From the NCBI RefSeq assembly GCF_001584145.1, contig NZ_CP013232.1, positions 3,782,001-3,846,000 of the forward strand: 64,000 bases of DNA. The letters run 5' to 3'. The notes under the pieces are model-generated. The model was not told the origin of the DNA. It saw only the letters and a program-made list of their open reading frames with translations, and did no database searches. This DNA is from Collimonas fungivorans (GTDB taxonomy: Bacteria; Pseudomonadota; Gammaproteobacteria; Burkholderiales; Burkholderiaceae_D). Of this stretch, positions 9,106 through 17,708 are shown in pieces (the first letter of the stretch is position 1; each line of letters opens with the position of its first letter). A program made the translations under genes and the position numbers.

Positions 9106-9318
9106 TCAGTTATCGGTGATCACCAGGCAGCCAATCATGATCCTGATGCGCAATGGAGTCTCCGGCATGAAACCGGCTTGCCTGACGGTGGAACCGCATA
9201 GGCGGACCCAGAGTGCCTCGAGATCGTCCTCCTGATGGAAGGAGGCTGTGGGCCGCTGCACCTGCGTATCAACTGCTATCGGCGTGCGGGTGTCTCGCGT
9301 ATGATTGCGCTTAGCCAT
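9106..9318 (-). CDS. symE: SymE-like small protein (toxin family)
   Basis: 70 aa from the ATG at 9318, which is preceded by AAGGAGTTGAAT, an excellent ribosome-binding site; a longer frame to 9375 has no such support. The C-terminal half (LWVRLCGSTVRQAGF, then TPLRIRIMIGCLVIT) matches the AbrB-like swapped-hairpin fold of SymE: L-x-G-x-W-L-x-x-A-G-F followed by a V/I-R-V-x-x-G-x-L-V-I strand. E. coli SymE is an SOS-induced RNA-associated toxin controlled by antisense RNA SymR. I see no clear LexA box here, so regulation is open. It may be an isolated, domesticated copy. Confidence 0.65.
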   Translation of the reverse strand: MAKRNHTRDTRTPIAVDTQVQRPTASFHQEDDLEALWVRLCGSTVRQAGFMPETPLRIRIMIGCLVITDN

Positions 9319-9461
9319 ATTCAACTCCTTAGACTTTAGTTGTTTGTGGTTAGCGGTGCGGGGATGTTGACGCATCCTCGCGCCGCGTTTGTTGCCGTGC
9401 CTGCCAGGTCTTTGCAGGCCTGGCGTTTAATACAGTAGCACCATCAACACAAAAAATATCG

Positions 9462-9489
9462 CTTAAAACGCGCCCGCCTCGTTTTTAAG
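9462..9489 (-). terminator. Probable terminator of the ABC importer operon
   Basis: On the minus strand, arms CTTAAAAACG and CGTTTTAAG enclose a GC-rich loop, and the sequence then runs into a T-rich stretch. It lies about 50 bp beyond the permease stop codon at 9541. One base is unpaired in the stem. Confidence 0.45.
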
Positions 9490-9540
9490 AAAAAGCATAG
9501 AACAAAGGCCCGATACCAATCACGCCGCTTGCGATCATGC

Positions 9541-10392
9541 TCACAAACGCTCGGTCTCGCCACTCTTAGGCTGCCATTTCATCAGGCGCTTTTCCACCAT
9601 GCCCACCACGGTATCGAGCACCAGCGCAAATGCCGTCAACACCAGGATGCCGGCAAACACGGTATTGATGTCGAAACTGCCTTCGGCCTGCAGGATCAGG
9701 TAACCGACACCGCGTGCAGAACCGAGATATTCACCGACGATGACGCCGACAAACGCCAGGCCGACCGAGGTATGCAGGCTGGAAAACACCCAGGAAGTGG
9801 CCGACGGCAGGTATACCGTGCGCAGCAGCTGGCGCTGGTTGGCGCCCAGCATGCGGGCATTGGCCAGCACTACCGGGCTGACTTCCTTGACGCCCTGGTA
9901 GACGTTGAAGAACACGATGAAGAACACCAGCGTCACCGCCAGCGCCACCTTGGACCAGATGCCGAGCCCGAACCACATCGCAAAGATCGGCGCCAGGATC
10001 ACGCGCGGCATGGCGTTGGATGCCTTGATGTAGGGATCGAGGATGGCCGATGTCAGCGGCGACAAGGCCAGCCACAAGCCGACGCCGAGGCCGAGCACCG
10101 TGCCTATGCCGAACGCCAGCATGGTTTCGGTCAGGGTCACCAGCAGGTGCGAATAAATCTCCGCCGGAAAAGTCAGGGTGAACCAGGTGTGGTCGCCGAA
10201 GCCGACTTCCACCGAACCGCTGCCGACGGTGAACCACTGCCAGATGCGCTGCAGCACCTTGACCGGCTCGCCGAAGAAAAACGCGGTCTGCGGATTGCGC
10301 GTGGCGAGGTGCCAGATGAGAAAAAACACCAGCAGCACCAATACTTGATAGATGCGCAGATTCCTGTAATTCGGCTTGATGGCTTTCCACAT
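9541..10392 (-). CDS. ABC transporter permease, SsuC/TauC type
   Basis: 283 aa. About six membrane segments and the binding-protein-dependent permease signature (around EVSPVVLANARMLGANQRQLL). The family moves sulfonates, taurine, nitrate or thiamine/pyrimidine precursors with a SsuA-like receptor. It is the third gene of a minus-strand set (receptor, ATPase, permease), starting 34 bp after the ATPase stop. No desulfonating monooxygenase (ssuD, tauD) lies nearby, so the substrate cannot be fixed. Confidence 0.88.
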   Translation of the reverse strand: MWKAIKPNYRNLRIYQVLVLLVFFLIWHLATRNPQTAFFFGEPVKVLQRIWQWFTVGSGSVEVGFGDHTWFTLTFPAEIYSHLLVTLTETMLAFGIGTVLGLGVGLWLALSPLTSAILDPYIKASNAMPRVILAPIFAMWFGLGIWSKVALAVTLVFFIVFFNVYQGVKEVSPVVLANARMLGANQRQLLRTVYLPSATSWVFSSLHTSVGLAFVGVIVGEYLGSARGVGYLILQAEGSFDINTVFAGILVLTAFALVLDTVVGMVEKRLMKWQPKSGETERL

Positions 10393-10426
10393 GATCTTGT
10401 TTTATCCCTGTTTCCCGATGCCGCCT

Positions 10427-11236
10427 TCAGGCGGCTTTTTTCTGTTGCTGGTAACCCTTCAGCACTTCGTCGCGCAGCACGCTCCAGATCTGCTGGTGCA
10501 GCTCTACAAAACGCGGCTCGCTACGGATTTCCGCGACGTCGCGCGGCCGCGGCAGGTCGATCACGAATTCGCCGATAGGATGGGTGCCGGGTCCCGCTGA
10601 CAGTACGATCACCCGGTCCGACATGGCGATCGCCTCATCCAGGTCATGGGTGATGAACAGCACCGCCTTGCGCTTGGCGCTCCACAGTTCCAGCACTTCG
10701 TTTTCCATCAGCTGCCGGGTCTGGATATCGAGCGCCGAGAACGGCTCGTCCATCAGGATGATGTCGGGATCGAGGATCAGGGTCTGGGCCAGCGCCACGC
10801 GCTTGCGCATGCCGCCCGAGAGCTGGTGCGGATAGCGGTCGCCGAAGCCTTGCAGGCCGACCCGCGCCAGCCATTCTTCTCCGAGCTGGCGCGCCTTGCT
10901 TTCATCGGTCTCGCGGTACTGCAGGCCGGCGATGACGTTCTGCAGCGCGCTACGCCACGGCATCAAGGCTTCGGCCTGGAACATATAGCCGGCGCGGCGG
11001 TTGATGCCGAGCAGCGGCTCGCCGAACACCTGGACGCTGCCGGTCGACGGTTGCAGCAGACCGGCGCCAACGTTGAGCAATGTCGATTTGCCGCAGCCGG
11101 TCGGACCGACCACGGAAACGAATTCGCCCGGCGCGATCGACAGGCTGGTATCGGCCACCGCGGTATAACGCTGGGAACGGTCATCCTTGGAGATGAAGGT
11201 GCAGCTGACGTTGTCGAGAAAAAGGGCTGGTGTCAT
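10427..11236 (-). CDS. ABC transporter ATPase, SsuB/TauB type
   Basis: 269 aa from the ATG at 11236. The open frame extends to 11311, but that extension lies inside a repeat element, so the shorter start is preferred although its ribosome-binding site is weak. Walker A is GPTGCGKST (44-52), the signature is LSGGMRKR, Walker B is ILMDEPF, and a switch histidine follows (FITHDLDEA). It energises the adjacent permease. About 110 bp containing an 81-bp palindromic repeat separate it from the receptor gene. Confidence 0.9.
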   Translation of the reverse strand: MTPALFLDNVSCTFISKDDRSQRYTAVADTSLSIAPGEFVSVVGPTGCGKSTLLNVGAGLLQPSTGSVQVFGEPLLGINRRAGYMFQAEALMPWRSALQNVIAGLQYRETDESKARQLGEEWLARVGLQGFGDRYPHQLSGGMRKRVALAQTLILDPDIILMDEPFSALDIQTRQLMENEVLELWSAKRKAVLFITHDLDEAIAMSDRVIVLSAGPGTHPIGEFVIDLPRPRDVAEIRSEPRFVELHQQIWSVLRDEVLKGYQQQKKAA

Positions 11237-11269
11237 GGGAGTCGGGATGAGCTTGTAGCGATAAGCCGG

Positions 11270-11350
11270 TAGGGTGGGCAGGGTTTTTTCCCACGCGGAC
11301 ACCCGATTCAAAAAATGTGAGGTTCCGCGTGGGCACAGGCGCCCGCCCTA
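11270..11350. repeat. Composite palindromic repeat inside the ABC operon (REP/MITE-like)
   Basis: Outer arms: TAGGGTGGGCA (11270-11280) and the imperfect complement GCCCGCCCTA (11341-11350). Inner arms: CCCACGCGGA (11290-11299) and TCCGCGTGGG (11324-11333), an exact 10-bp inverted repeat. The outer motif is the one found in the repeats at 17649 and 30304. The TAG stop of the receptor gene (11348-11350) lies within the right outer arm. The transcript would fold into a nested cruciform that could protect or attenuate the mRNA between receptor and ATPase genes. Confidence 0.7.
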
Positions 11351-12385
11351 CTTGTATTTGGCGTTGGCCTTCTTTACAAACTCGTTGGTATAAGTTTGCG
11401 ACAGGTCGATATTCTTGCCGGCCAGGTCGGGATCGAAGGCCTGCAAGGTGCGCAGCGCGACTTGCGGGCCAGCGTCAGGAATGGTGCCGTCCGGTGAAAT
11501 CGCCTCGCGCACTTTCATGAAGGCTTCGATGTACAGGGCGCGATCGCCTAGCTGGTAGCTTTCCGGCACTGTCTTGACGATGTCGGACGGACCGGCTTTC
11601 TGCAGCCATTTCAGCGCGCGCACCATGGCGTTGGTCAAGGCTTGCGTGGTGTTCGGATATTTCTTGATGAAGTCGGCCGAGGCGTACAAGGTGGCAGCCG
11701 GCATCGGGCCGCCGAATACGGCATTGGTGTCTTTCAGGGTGCGGGTGTCGGCGATGATCCTGATCTCGTTATTCTGCTGCATCATGGTGATCAGCGGATC
11801 GAGGTTGGCGATCACGTCGATCGAACCGGAACGCAGCGCCGACAAGGCGCCGGCCGAAGCGCCGACGCCGATGTAGGAAACATCGGTCGGCTTCAGGCCA
11901 CCCTTGGCCAGCACGAAATTGGACATCATGCTGGTCGAGGAACCCGGCGCGGTGACGCCGATCTTCTTGCCTTTCAGGTCGGCGATCGACTTGTAGTTAG
12001 GCATGGTCTTGTTGGACACGCCCATGACGATCTGCGGCGCCCTGCCTTGCAATACGAAGGCGACGATATGCTGGTTCTTGGCCTGCATGCTGATGGTGTG
12101 TTCGAACGCGCCCGAGACCACGTCGGCGCTGCCGCCGACCAGCGCCTGCAGCGCCTTGGCGCCGCCGGCAAAATCGGAAATCGTGACATCCAGGCCTTCA
12201 TCCTTGAAGTAACCGAGCTGCTCGGCGATTGTCAGCGGCAGGTAATAAAACAGGTTCTTGCCGCCCACGGCGATCGCTACCTTGGTTTTCTCGGGGGTCT
12301 GCGCAAACAGTTTGCCATTGAAGGTAAAGTACCCCGCCAAGAATAGGCAAAGGGCGATGCCGAACTGCTTCCAGCTGAATTTCAT
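11348..12385 (-). CDS. ABC transporter substrate-binding protein, SsuA/NMT1-like
   Basis: 345 aa. A signal peptide (hydrophobic part about 9-22, cleavage probably near FAQ, 27-29) precedes a type-II periplasmic binding fold with the family landmarks YYLPLTIAEQLGYFKDEGLDV and FAGGAKALQALVGGSADVV. It delivers a small anionic or heterocyclic ligand to the permease and ATPase encoded downstream. First gene of the set; the 180-bp gap upstream should hold the promoter. I looked for a TPP-riboswitch pattern there and saw none. Confidence 0.87.
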   Translation of the reverse strand: MKFSWKQFGIALCLFLAGYFTFNGKLFAQTPEKTKVAIAVGGKNLFYYLPLTIAEQLGYFKDEGLDVTISDFAGGAKALQALVGGSADVVSGAFEHTISMQAKNQHIVAFVLQGRAPQIVMGVSNKTMPNYKSIADLKGKKIGVTAPGSSTSMMSNFVLAKGGLKPTDVSYIGVGASAGALSALRSGSIDVIANLDPLITMMQQNNEIRIIADTRTLKDTNAVFGGPMPAATLYASADFIKKYPNTTQALTNAMVRALKWLQKAGPSDIVKTVPESYQLGDRALYIEAFMKVREAISPDGTIPDAGPQVALRTLQAFDPDLAGKNIDLSQTYTNEFVKKANAKYK

Positions 12386-12562
12386 ATTGTCTCCTCGTAT
12401 ATCCAGGGTTATTTCACTGCTGTTTGTTTTTGCAATGTATGTTTTCTTTGCCGTCTTGGCGCGGCTGTCTCGAAACTGGTTACTAGTCTTCTATGATAAT
12501 ACTGCCCGAGCCGGTTTAATTCGGACTACTGCTATGTTTTTTTGGCATGGCGCTCCGTTTTG

Positions 12563-13159
12563 TCAGGTTGCGCGCCGGTCCAGCATGGCGCGCGCGATGG
12601 TGCCGGCGTCGACATACTCCAGCTCGCCGCCTACCGGCACGCCGCGCGCCAAACGGCTGACCTGCAGGCCGCGGGCTTTCATCGTCTCGCTGATGTAATG
12701 GGCAGTGGCTTCGCCTTCGTTGGTGAAATTGGTGGCCAGCACCACTTCCTTGACGACGCCGTCGGTGGCGCGGCTGATCAGCTTCTCCAGCTGGATGTCT
12801 TTGGGGCCGATGCCGTCCAGCGGCGACAGGCGTCCCATCAGCACAAAATACAAACCCTTGAAAGTCAGCGTCTGTTCGATCATCAGCTGGTCGGTAGGCG
12901 TCTCCACCACGCACAGCAAACTCGGATCGCGCTCCGGATCGAGGCAGGTTTCGCACACCTCGTTCTCGGTGAAGGTATTGCACAGCGCGCAGTGGCGGAT
13001 CTGGTCGACCGCCTGCGTCAGCGCCCGCCCCAGCAAGGCCGCACCGTCGCGGTCATGCTGCAGCAAGTGATAAGCCATGCGCTGAGCCGACTTGGGGCCG
13101 ACACCGGGCAGATGACGCAAGGCTTCGGTCAGCAAGGTGAGACTGGAAGGAATTTTCAC
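12563..13159 (-). CDS. recR: Recombination mediator RecR
   Basis: 198 aa, standard length, with a GTG start. Helix-hairpin-helix region near [17 protein letters not shown] (17-33), a C4 zinc finger (Cys57, Cys60, Cys69, Cys72), then a Toprim domain beginning [15 protein letters not shown]. RecR works with RecO and RecF to load RecA on gapped DNA. It follows ybaB and dnaX on the same strand, the usual dnaX-ybaB-recR order. Confidence 0.97.
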   Translation of the reverse strand: MKIPSSLTLLTEALRHLPGVGPKSAQRMAYHLLQHDRDGAALLGRALTQAVDQIRHCALCNTFTENEVCETCLDPERDPSLLCVVETPTDQLMIEQTLTFKGLYFVLMGRLSPLDGIGPKDIQLEKLISRATDGVVKEVVLATNFTNEGEATAHYISETMKARGLQVSRLARGVPVGGELEYVDAGTIARAMLDRRAT

Positions 13160-13221
13160 GGCTGGCCCTGCATCAGGTTACAAGCGTCATGCGGTCGGTG
13201 CTCAATCAATGATACGGTTGA

Positions 13222-13542
13222 TCAGAATGGCAGTTTGAAGCCGGCAGGCATGCCAGCGGTCAGGCCGGACATTTTTTCAGCCGACAGCGCTTCAGCCTTG
13301 CGCACTGCATCGTTGAACGCGGCGGCTACCAGGTCTTCCAGCATGTCCTTGTCGTCAGCCAGCAGCGAAGCGTCGATTGCCACCCGCTTGACTGCGTTCT
13401 TGCAAGTCATCACGACTTTCACCAGGCCTGCGCCCGACTCGCCTTCGACTTCGATCAAGGCCAGTTGGTCTTGCATCTTCTTCATGTTGTCCTGCATTGC
13501 CTGGGCTTGTTTCATCAGCCCTGCCAGTTGGCCCTTCATCAT
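13222..13542 (-). CDS. ybaB: Nucleoid-associated protein, YbaB/EbfC family
   Basis: 106 aa. The N-terminus is a coiled-coil-like helix ([23 protein letters not shown]), followed by a small sheet with [18 protein letters not shown], typical of the family. The dimer binds DNA. GGAGAAGCACC precedes the ATG. It lies 84 bp after dnaX and 62 bp before recR, so the three are probably cotranscribed. Confidence 0.95.
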   Translation of the reverse strand: MMKGQLAGLMKQAQAMQDNMKKMQDQLALIEVEGESGAGLVKVVMTCKNAVKRVAIDASLLADDKDMLEDLVAAAFNDAVRKAEALSAEKMSGLTAGMPAGFKLPF

Positions 13543-13626
13543 GGTGCTTCTCCTATAAAAACAGATAATCTGACTGGTATTTCAAACGGGCCAAGCCGAT
13601 GCCGGCCCGCGTTGCTTCCGGCTGCT

Positions 13627-15753
13627 TCAGCCCAGAGGCTTGATCGATCCCGGCACGATCGATGCGCCGAATTCACGCATCATGCTCTGGATGAAGGGAT
13701 CGCTCTGCGCGGTCAGTTCCGCCAGGCGCTGGCGCTCTGCCTGCGCCGCCAGCATCTGCGCGTTGGCGGTATGGCGCACCGTACCGAGCTCGGTTTCCAC
13801 TTTGACCGGACGGCCGAAATGCTCGCTCAGCGCAAGCTCCAACTTATCGACACTGCCAGCCGAGCGCAGTGTATCGAACGGAATCCGCAGATGAAACTGG
13901 GTCGCCGGGCCGCTGCTGTCGGACTTGACCAGTTCGCTCTGCTGCGCCAGCTGATGTGCCACGCCGCGCACCGCAAGGGTGGAAGCCAGCAAGGGCCAGT
14001 TGCCGTCCCAGTTCAGGTTCGGATCGGGCTGCAGCACCAGCGGCGGCAGCGGCTCCGGCGCAGCTGCCGGCTGCTGCACCACCGGTTCGGCGCGCACAGG
14101 CTGGCGGCCATTGCTCACTGCGCCGTTGGCGGCAGCTGGGCGCGACGGAGGGGCTGGCGATGAATACGACTCAGTTTTTTTTTCAGCCGCCGAACTGGAA
14201 AATTCGGTGTCCGGCAAATCCATGGGCAGCGGGATCTCTTCTTCCCAAGGCGGCACCGAAGAATTCTGCGGCACTTGCTGCACATAGGCCGGCGCCGCCG
14301 GTTTGGCGTCCGCTACGTCCGCTACGGCCGCCGCGGCTGGCTGGCTGACCGGTGCTGCCGGCGCCTGGCTTGACTGCGGCCGTGCCGGTGCGCCGCCCTT
14401 GCGGGAAGACGCGGCGCGCGCTGCTTCCAGCGCCGCCCGGGCCGGACTCATGGCGCCGTTGCCGGCGGCTGGCGCAAGAGGTACAACTGGTGCGCTGGTG
14501 CTGAGTGTCGGCGGTGCGCTGCTCAGGCGGGCGGCGGTTGGCGCCGCCTGTGCTGGCGGCCTCGTCGATGCAGCAGGCGCGGCTGTGGCTGGCGCAGTGC
14601 TTGCCTGCGGCCGCGGACGGCTGACCGGCGGCGGCGCCGCGATGCTGCCGCCGGCTTGCGGCCGGAACGCCAGCATGCGCAGCAGGGTCATCGAAAAACC
14701 GGCGTATTCGTCCGGCGCCAGGCCAAGTTCATTGCGGCCGTGTACGGCGATCTGGTAAAACAGCTGTATTTCTTCGGCATCGAACAAGGCCGACAGCCGG
14801 ATCACTTCTTCGCGTTCCGGCAAATCGTCGGCCAGGGCTGCCGGCACGCTTTGCGCCAGCGCTACCCGATGCAGCAACGTGCCCAGGTCTTGCAGCGCCG
14901 CGCTGTACGACAAGCTGCGGCTGGCCATGTCGTCGGCCACCGCCAGCAAGCCGGGGCCGTCTTTCGCCACCAGCGCATCCAGCACGCGGATCAGGTAAGA
15001 CTGGTCGAGCGCACCGAGCATGCCCTGCACCGCTTCCAGGGTCACCTTGCCGGCGGCATAGGCGATCGCCTGGTCGGTCAGCGACAGCGCATCGCGCATC
15101 GAGCCGTGCGCGCCTTGCGCCAGCAAGCGCAGCGCCGGGGTTTCGAATTCGATCTGTTCCTGGCCCAGGATATTGTCCAGGTGACTGATGATATGGCCGG
15201 GCGGCATCTGCTTCAAATTGAACTGCAGGCAACGCGACAGCACCGTCACCGGGATTTTTTGCGGGTCGGTGGTGGCCAGGATGAACTTGACATGTTCAGG
15301 CGGCTCTTCCAGCGTCTTCAGCATCGAATTGAAAGCGTGGTTGGTGAGCATGTGCACTTCGTCGATCATGTAGACCTTGAAGCGCGCATTGGACGGCGCA
15401 TACACAGCCTGCTCCAGCAACTGCGCCATTTCGTCGACGCCGCGGTTCGAGGCCGCGTCCATCTCGATATAGTCGACAAAGCGCCCGGCGTCGATCGCCA
15501 CGCACGCTTCGCACACGCCGCACGGCGTCGCGGTGATGCCGCCGTTGCCGTCGGCGCCGATGCAATTCAGCGATTTCGCCAGGATCCGCGACAAGGTGGT
15601 CTTGCCGACGCCGCGCGTGCCGGTAAATAAATAGGCGTGGTGCAGGCGCTGCTGCTCCAAGGCATGCGTCAAGGCCCTTACGACGTGTTCCTGGCCGACC
15701 AGCGTATCGAAACTCCTGGGGCGATATTTACGGGCGAGAACTTGGTAGGACAT
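13627..15753 (-). CDS. dnaX: DNA polymerase III subunits tau/gamma
   Basis: 708 aa full-length tau. The clamp-loader AAA+ module occupies about 1-370: Walker A GTRGVGKTT (45-53), zinc ligands Cys64, Cys78, Cys81, Cys84, Walker B DEVH (131-134) and the SRC motif. A long Ala/Pro-rich linker (about 370-550) leads to the tau-specific C-terminal part (about 560-708) that binds the polymerase alpha subunit and DnaB. An A9 tract in the coding strand at codons 524-527 could make a short gamma form (separate entry). First gene of dnaX-ybaB-recR. Confidence 0.97.
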   Translation of the reverse strand: MSYQVLARKYRPRSFDTLVGQEHVVRALTHALEQQRLHHAYLFTGTRGVGKTTLSRILAKSLNCIGADGNGGITATPCGVCEACVAIDAGRFVDYIEMDAASNRGVDEMAQLLEQAVYAPSNARFKVYMIDEVHMLTNHAFNSMLKTLEEPPEHVKFILATTDPQKIPVTVLSRCLQFNLKQMPPGHIISHLDNILGQEQIEFETPALRLLAQGAHGSMRDALSLTDQAIAYAAGKVTLEAVQGMLGALDQSYLIRVLDALVAKDGPGLLAVADDMASRSLSYSAALQDLGTLLHRVALAQSVPAALADDLPEREEVIRLSALFDAEEIQLFYQIAVHGRNELGLAPDEYAGFSMTLLRMLAFRPQAGGSIAAPPPVSRPRPQASTAPATAAPAASTRPPAQAAPTAARLSSAPPTLSTSAPVVPLAPAAGNGAMSPARAALEAARAASSRKGGAPARPQSSQAPAAPVSQPAAAAVADVADAKPAAPAYVQQVPQNSSVPPWEEEIPLPMDLPDTEFSSSAAEKKTESYSSPAPPSRPAAANGAVSNGRQPVRAEPVVQQPAAAPEPLPPLVLQPDPNLNWDGNWPLLASTLAVRGVAHQLAQQSELVKSDSSGPATQFHLRIPFDTLRSAGSVDKLELALSEHFGRPVKVETELGTVRHTANAQMLAAQAERQRLAELTAQSDPFIQSMMREFGASIVPGSIKPLG
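14175..14183 (-). promoter_or_regulatory. A9 slippery tract in dnaX, candidate gamma-forming frameshift site
   Basis: The coding strand has nine consecutive A within GCT GAA AAA AAA ACT GA, in an otherwise GC-rich Ala/Pro linker. A -1 slip reads AAC and then TGA, ending the protein after residue 527 and leaving the clamp-loader domains without the tau tail. A +1 shift meets a stop about 20 codons later. The arrangement resembles dnaX of E. coli (ribosomal) and Thermus (transcriptional slippage on an A9 run). The tract and stop are seen directly; use is inferred. Confidence 0.6.
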
Positions 15754-15986
15754 AGGCAGCGGATAGGGGCAGCAAGTTGTGAAAGCAAATTGTGAAATAC
15801 AGACAGCATTTTACCTGACAGACGAAGCCCGCACAGCTTTTAAACTTGCCGGCATTTCATTGGGGAAGCGCCGACTGAAGCGCCGCTCTAGATAATTGCC
15901 TGACAACACCTTCCAGAGAACCCGGGCAAGGGGTAAAGTCAAGGTAAAGCCAAGCAACACAGCCCCATAAAATCAGGAGATCACTC

Positions 15987-17633
15987 ATGCAAGGGCAGAC
16001 CCACGAAGTCACCAATCAGGTGCCTGAACTGTATGGCAACAACCTGTACCTGGACGACACCATCTTGCAAGCTGGCGTGCAGCGCCTGCACGGACAATGG
16101 CGCGCCGAGCAGCTGGCGCGCTACGGCGCCGAGCTCGGCAGCAAGGAAAGCTGGCAGCTGGCTGAACTGGCCAACCGCCACCAGCCCGAACTGAATACTT
16201 TCGACCGCCTCGGCAACCGCATCGACGCCGTCGAATTCCACCCGGCCTGGCACGCCCTGCTAGGCATGCTGCGCCGCGAAGGTTTGCATGCCCTGCCCTG
16301 GATCAAGCCGCAAAGCGGCAGCCACGTGGCGCGCGCCGCCGGTTATTTCCTGCACGCCCAGCTGGAAGCCGGATCGCTCTGCCCCACCACCATGACTTTC
16401 GCCTCGATCCCGGTGCTGCAGCAGGAACCAGCCTTGTTTGCCGCCCTGCAGGCAAAACTGTTGTCATGTGAACATGACAGCCGCGACCTGGCGCTGGAAC
16501 ACAAGAACTCTATCCTGCTCGGCATGGGCATGACGGAAAAACAAGGCGGCTCCGACGTGCGCAGCAATACCACCACGGCCATCCCGCTCGAGGGCGGCGG
16601 CGGACGCGGCGCCGGTTACCTGCTGACCGGACATAAATGGTTTTTTTCGGCGCCGATGTGCGACGCCCACATGGTGCTGGCGCGTACCGAGATGGGCTTG
16701 AGCTGTTTTTTCGTGCCACGCTGGCGGCCTGACGGCAGCAAGAACCCGGTGCAGATCCAGCGCCTGAAAGACAAGCTCGGCAACCGTTCCAATTCCAGCA
16801 GCGAGGTGGAATTCCGGGAAGCCTTCGGCATCATGGTCGGCGACGAAGGCCGCGGCATCCCGACCATCATCGAAATGGCCAACCACACGCGCCTCGATTG
16901 CGTCATCGGTTCCGCCGGCCTGATGCGCCAGGCGCTGGTGCAGGCGCTGCATCATGCGCGCCACCGCAGCGCTTTCGGCCGCCATCTGGCAGAACAGCCG
17001 CTGATGCAAAACGTCTTGTCCGACCTGGCGCTGGAAAGCGAGGCGGCGACACTGCTGATGCTGCAGCTGGCTAGCGCTTTCGAACATCCGGACGATCCGC
17101 TGCAGCGCGCCTGGCGCCGTATCGTCACGCCCGCCGCCAAGTTCTGGGTCTGCAAGCGGGCGCTGGAATTCAGCGGCGAATGCATGGAAATCTGGGGCGG
17201 CAACGGCTATGTCGAAACCGGTCCGATGGCGCGTCTTTACCGCGAAGCGCCGGTCAACTCGATCTGGGAAGGTTCGGGCAACGTCATGTGCCTGGACGTG
17301 CTGCGCGCCATTGAACGCGAGCCGGCCAGTTTCGGCTTGCTGCTGGCGCAGCTGGCTGAAACGGCGCGCGACCATCTGGGCCTGCGCGGGATGCTGGACG
17401 ATTTGCAGAAGGATCTGGCGGCGCCAGCCGAACAGCGCGAGATGCTGGGACGCCGCTTCGTGCAGCGCCTGGTGCTGACGGTCCAGGGCGCTTTGATGCT
17501 GCAGCACACGCCTTCAGTCATTGCCGACGCTTTCATCGCCAGCCGCAGCGAAGCGATGGGCGGACGGGTCTATGGAACCTTGGCGGCGGCGCATCTGCAG
17601 CAGCAGATTTTGCAGCGGACCTGGGCCAGCTAA
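15987..17633 (+). CDS. aidB: Acyl-CoA dehydrogenase family protein, AidB-like
   Basis: 548 aa, the length of AidB (541 aa in E. coli). The N-terminal AidB extension (NQVPELYGNNLYLDD) precedes the flavin-binding acyl-CoA dehydrogenase fold (MGMTEKQGGSDVRSN, then a C-terminal CMEIWGGNGYVETGPMARLYREAPVNSIWEGSGNVM). AidB is a FAD protein induced by alkylating agents, binding DNA and reported to protect it; its enzyme activity is weak. AGGAGATCACTC precedes the ATG. No ada or alk genes are near, so it stands alone, divergent from dnaX and convergent with mrcA. Confidence 0.88.
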   Translation: MQGQTHEVTNQVPELYGNNLYLDDTILQAGVQRLHGQWRAEQLARYGAELGSKESWQLAELANRHQPELNTFDRLGNRIDAVEFHPAWHALLGMLRREGLHALPWIKPQSGSHVARAAGYFLHAQLEAGSLCPTTMTFASIPVLQQEPALFAALQAKLLSCEHDSRDLALEHKNSILLGMGMTEKQGGSDVRSNTTTAIPLEGGGGRGAGYLLTGHKWFFSAPMCDAHMVLARTEMGLSCFFVPRWRPDGSKNPVQIQRLKDKLGNRSNSSSEVEFREAFGIMVGDEGRGIPTIIEMANHTRLDCVIGSAGLMRQALVQALHHARHRSAFGRHLAEQPLMQNVLSDLALESEAATLLMLQLASAFEHPDDPLQRAWRRIVTPAAKFWVCKRALEFSGECMEIWGGNGYVETGPMARLYREAPVNSIWEGSGNVMCLDVLRAIEREPASFGLLLAQLAETARDHLGLRGMLDDLQKDLAAPAEQREMLGRRFVQRLVLTVQGALMLQHTPSVIADAFIASRSEAMGGRVYGTLAAAHLQQQILQRTWAS

Positions 17634-17648
17634 ACGGCAAATCGGCAC

Positions 17649-17676
17649 GTAGGGTGGGCACCTGTACTCACCCTAC
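17649..17676. repeat. GTAGGGTG palindrome between convergent genes
   Basis: Arms GTAGGGTG (17649-17656) and CACCCTAC (17669-17676) around a 12-base loop, in the 75-bp gap between the stops of aidB and mrcA. It belongs to the same repeat family as those at 11270 and 30304 and probably acts as a hairpin end for both transcripts. Confidence 0.7.
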
Positions 17677-17708
17677 CGAAAACAATACGCTTCTATCCGC
17701 AAGCAGCG

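Noticed and set aside
8921..9235. 104-codon plus-strand frame overlapping symE
   Set aside because: Antisense to symE over its second half, no family features, no good ribosome-binding site; an antisense RNA there remains possible but was not seen directly.
12386..12562. TPP riboswitch before the NMT1/SsuA-like receptor gene
   Set aside because: No CTGAGA or TGAACCTGA-type thi-box core on the relevant strand.
15754..15986. 4.5S (SRP) RNA gene near dnaX, as in some bacteria
   Set aside because: The conserved GGAAGGAAGC-type SRP core is absent from this gap.
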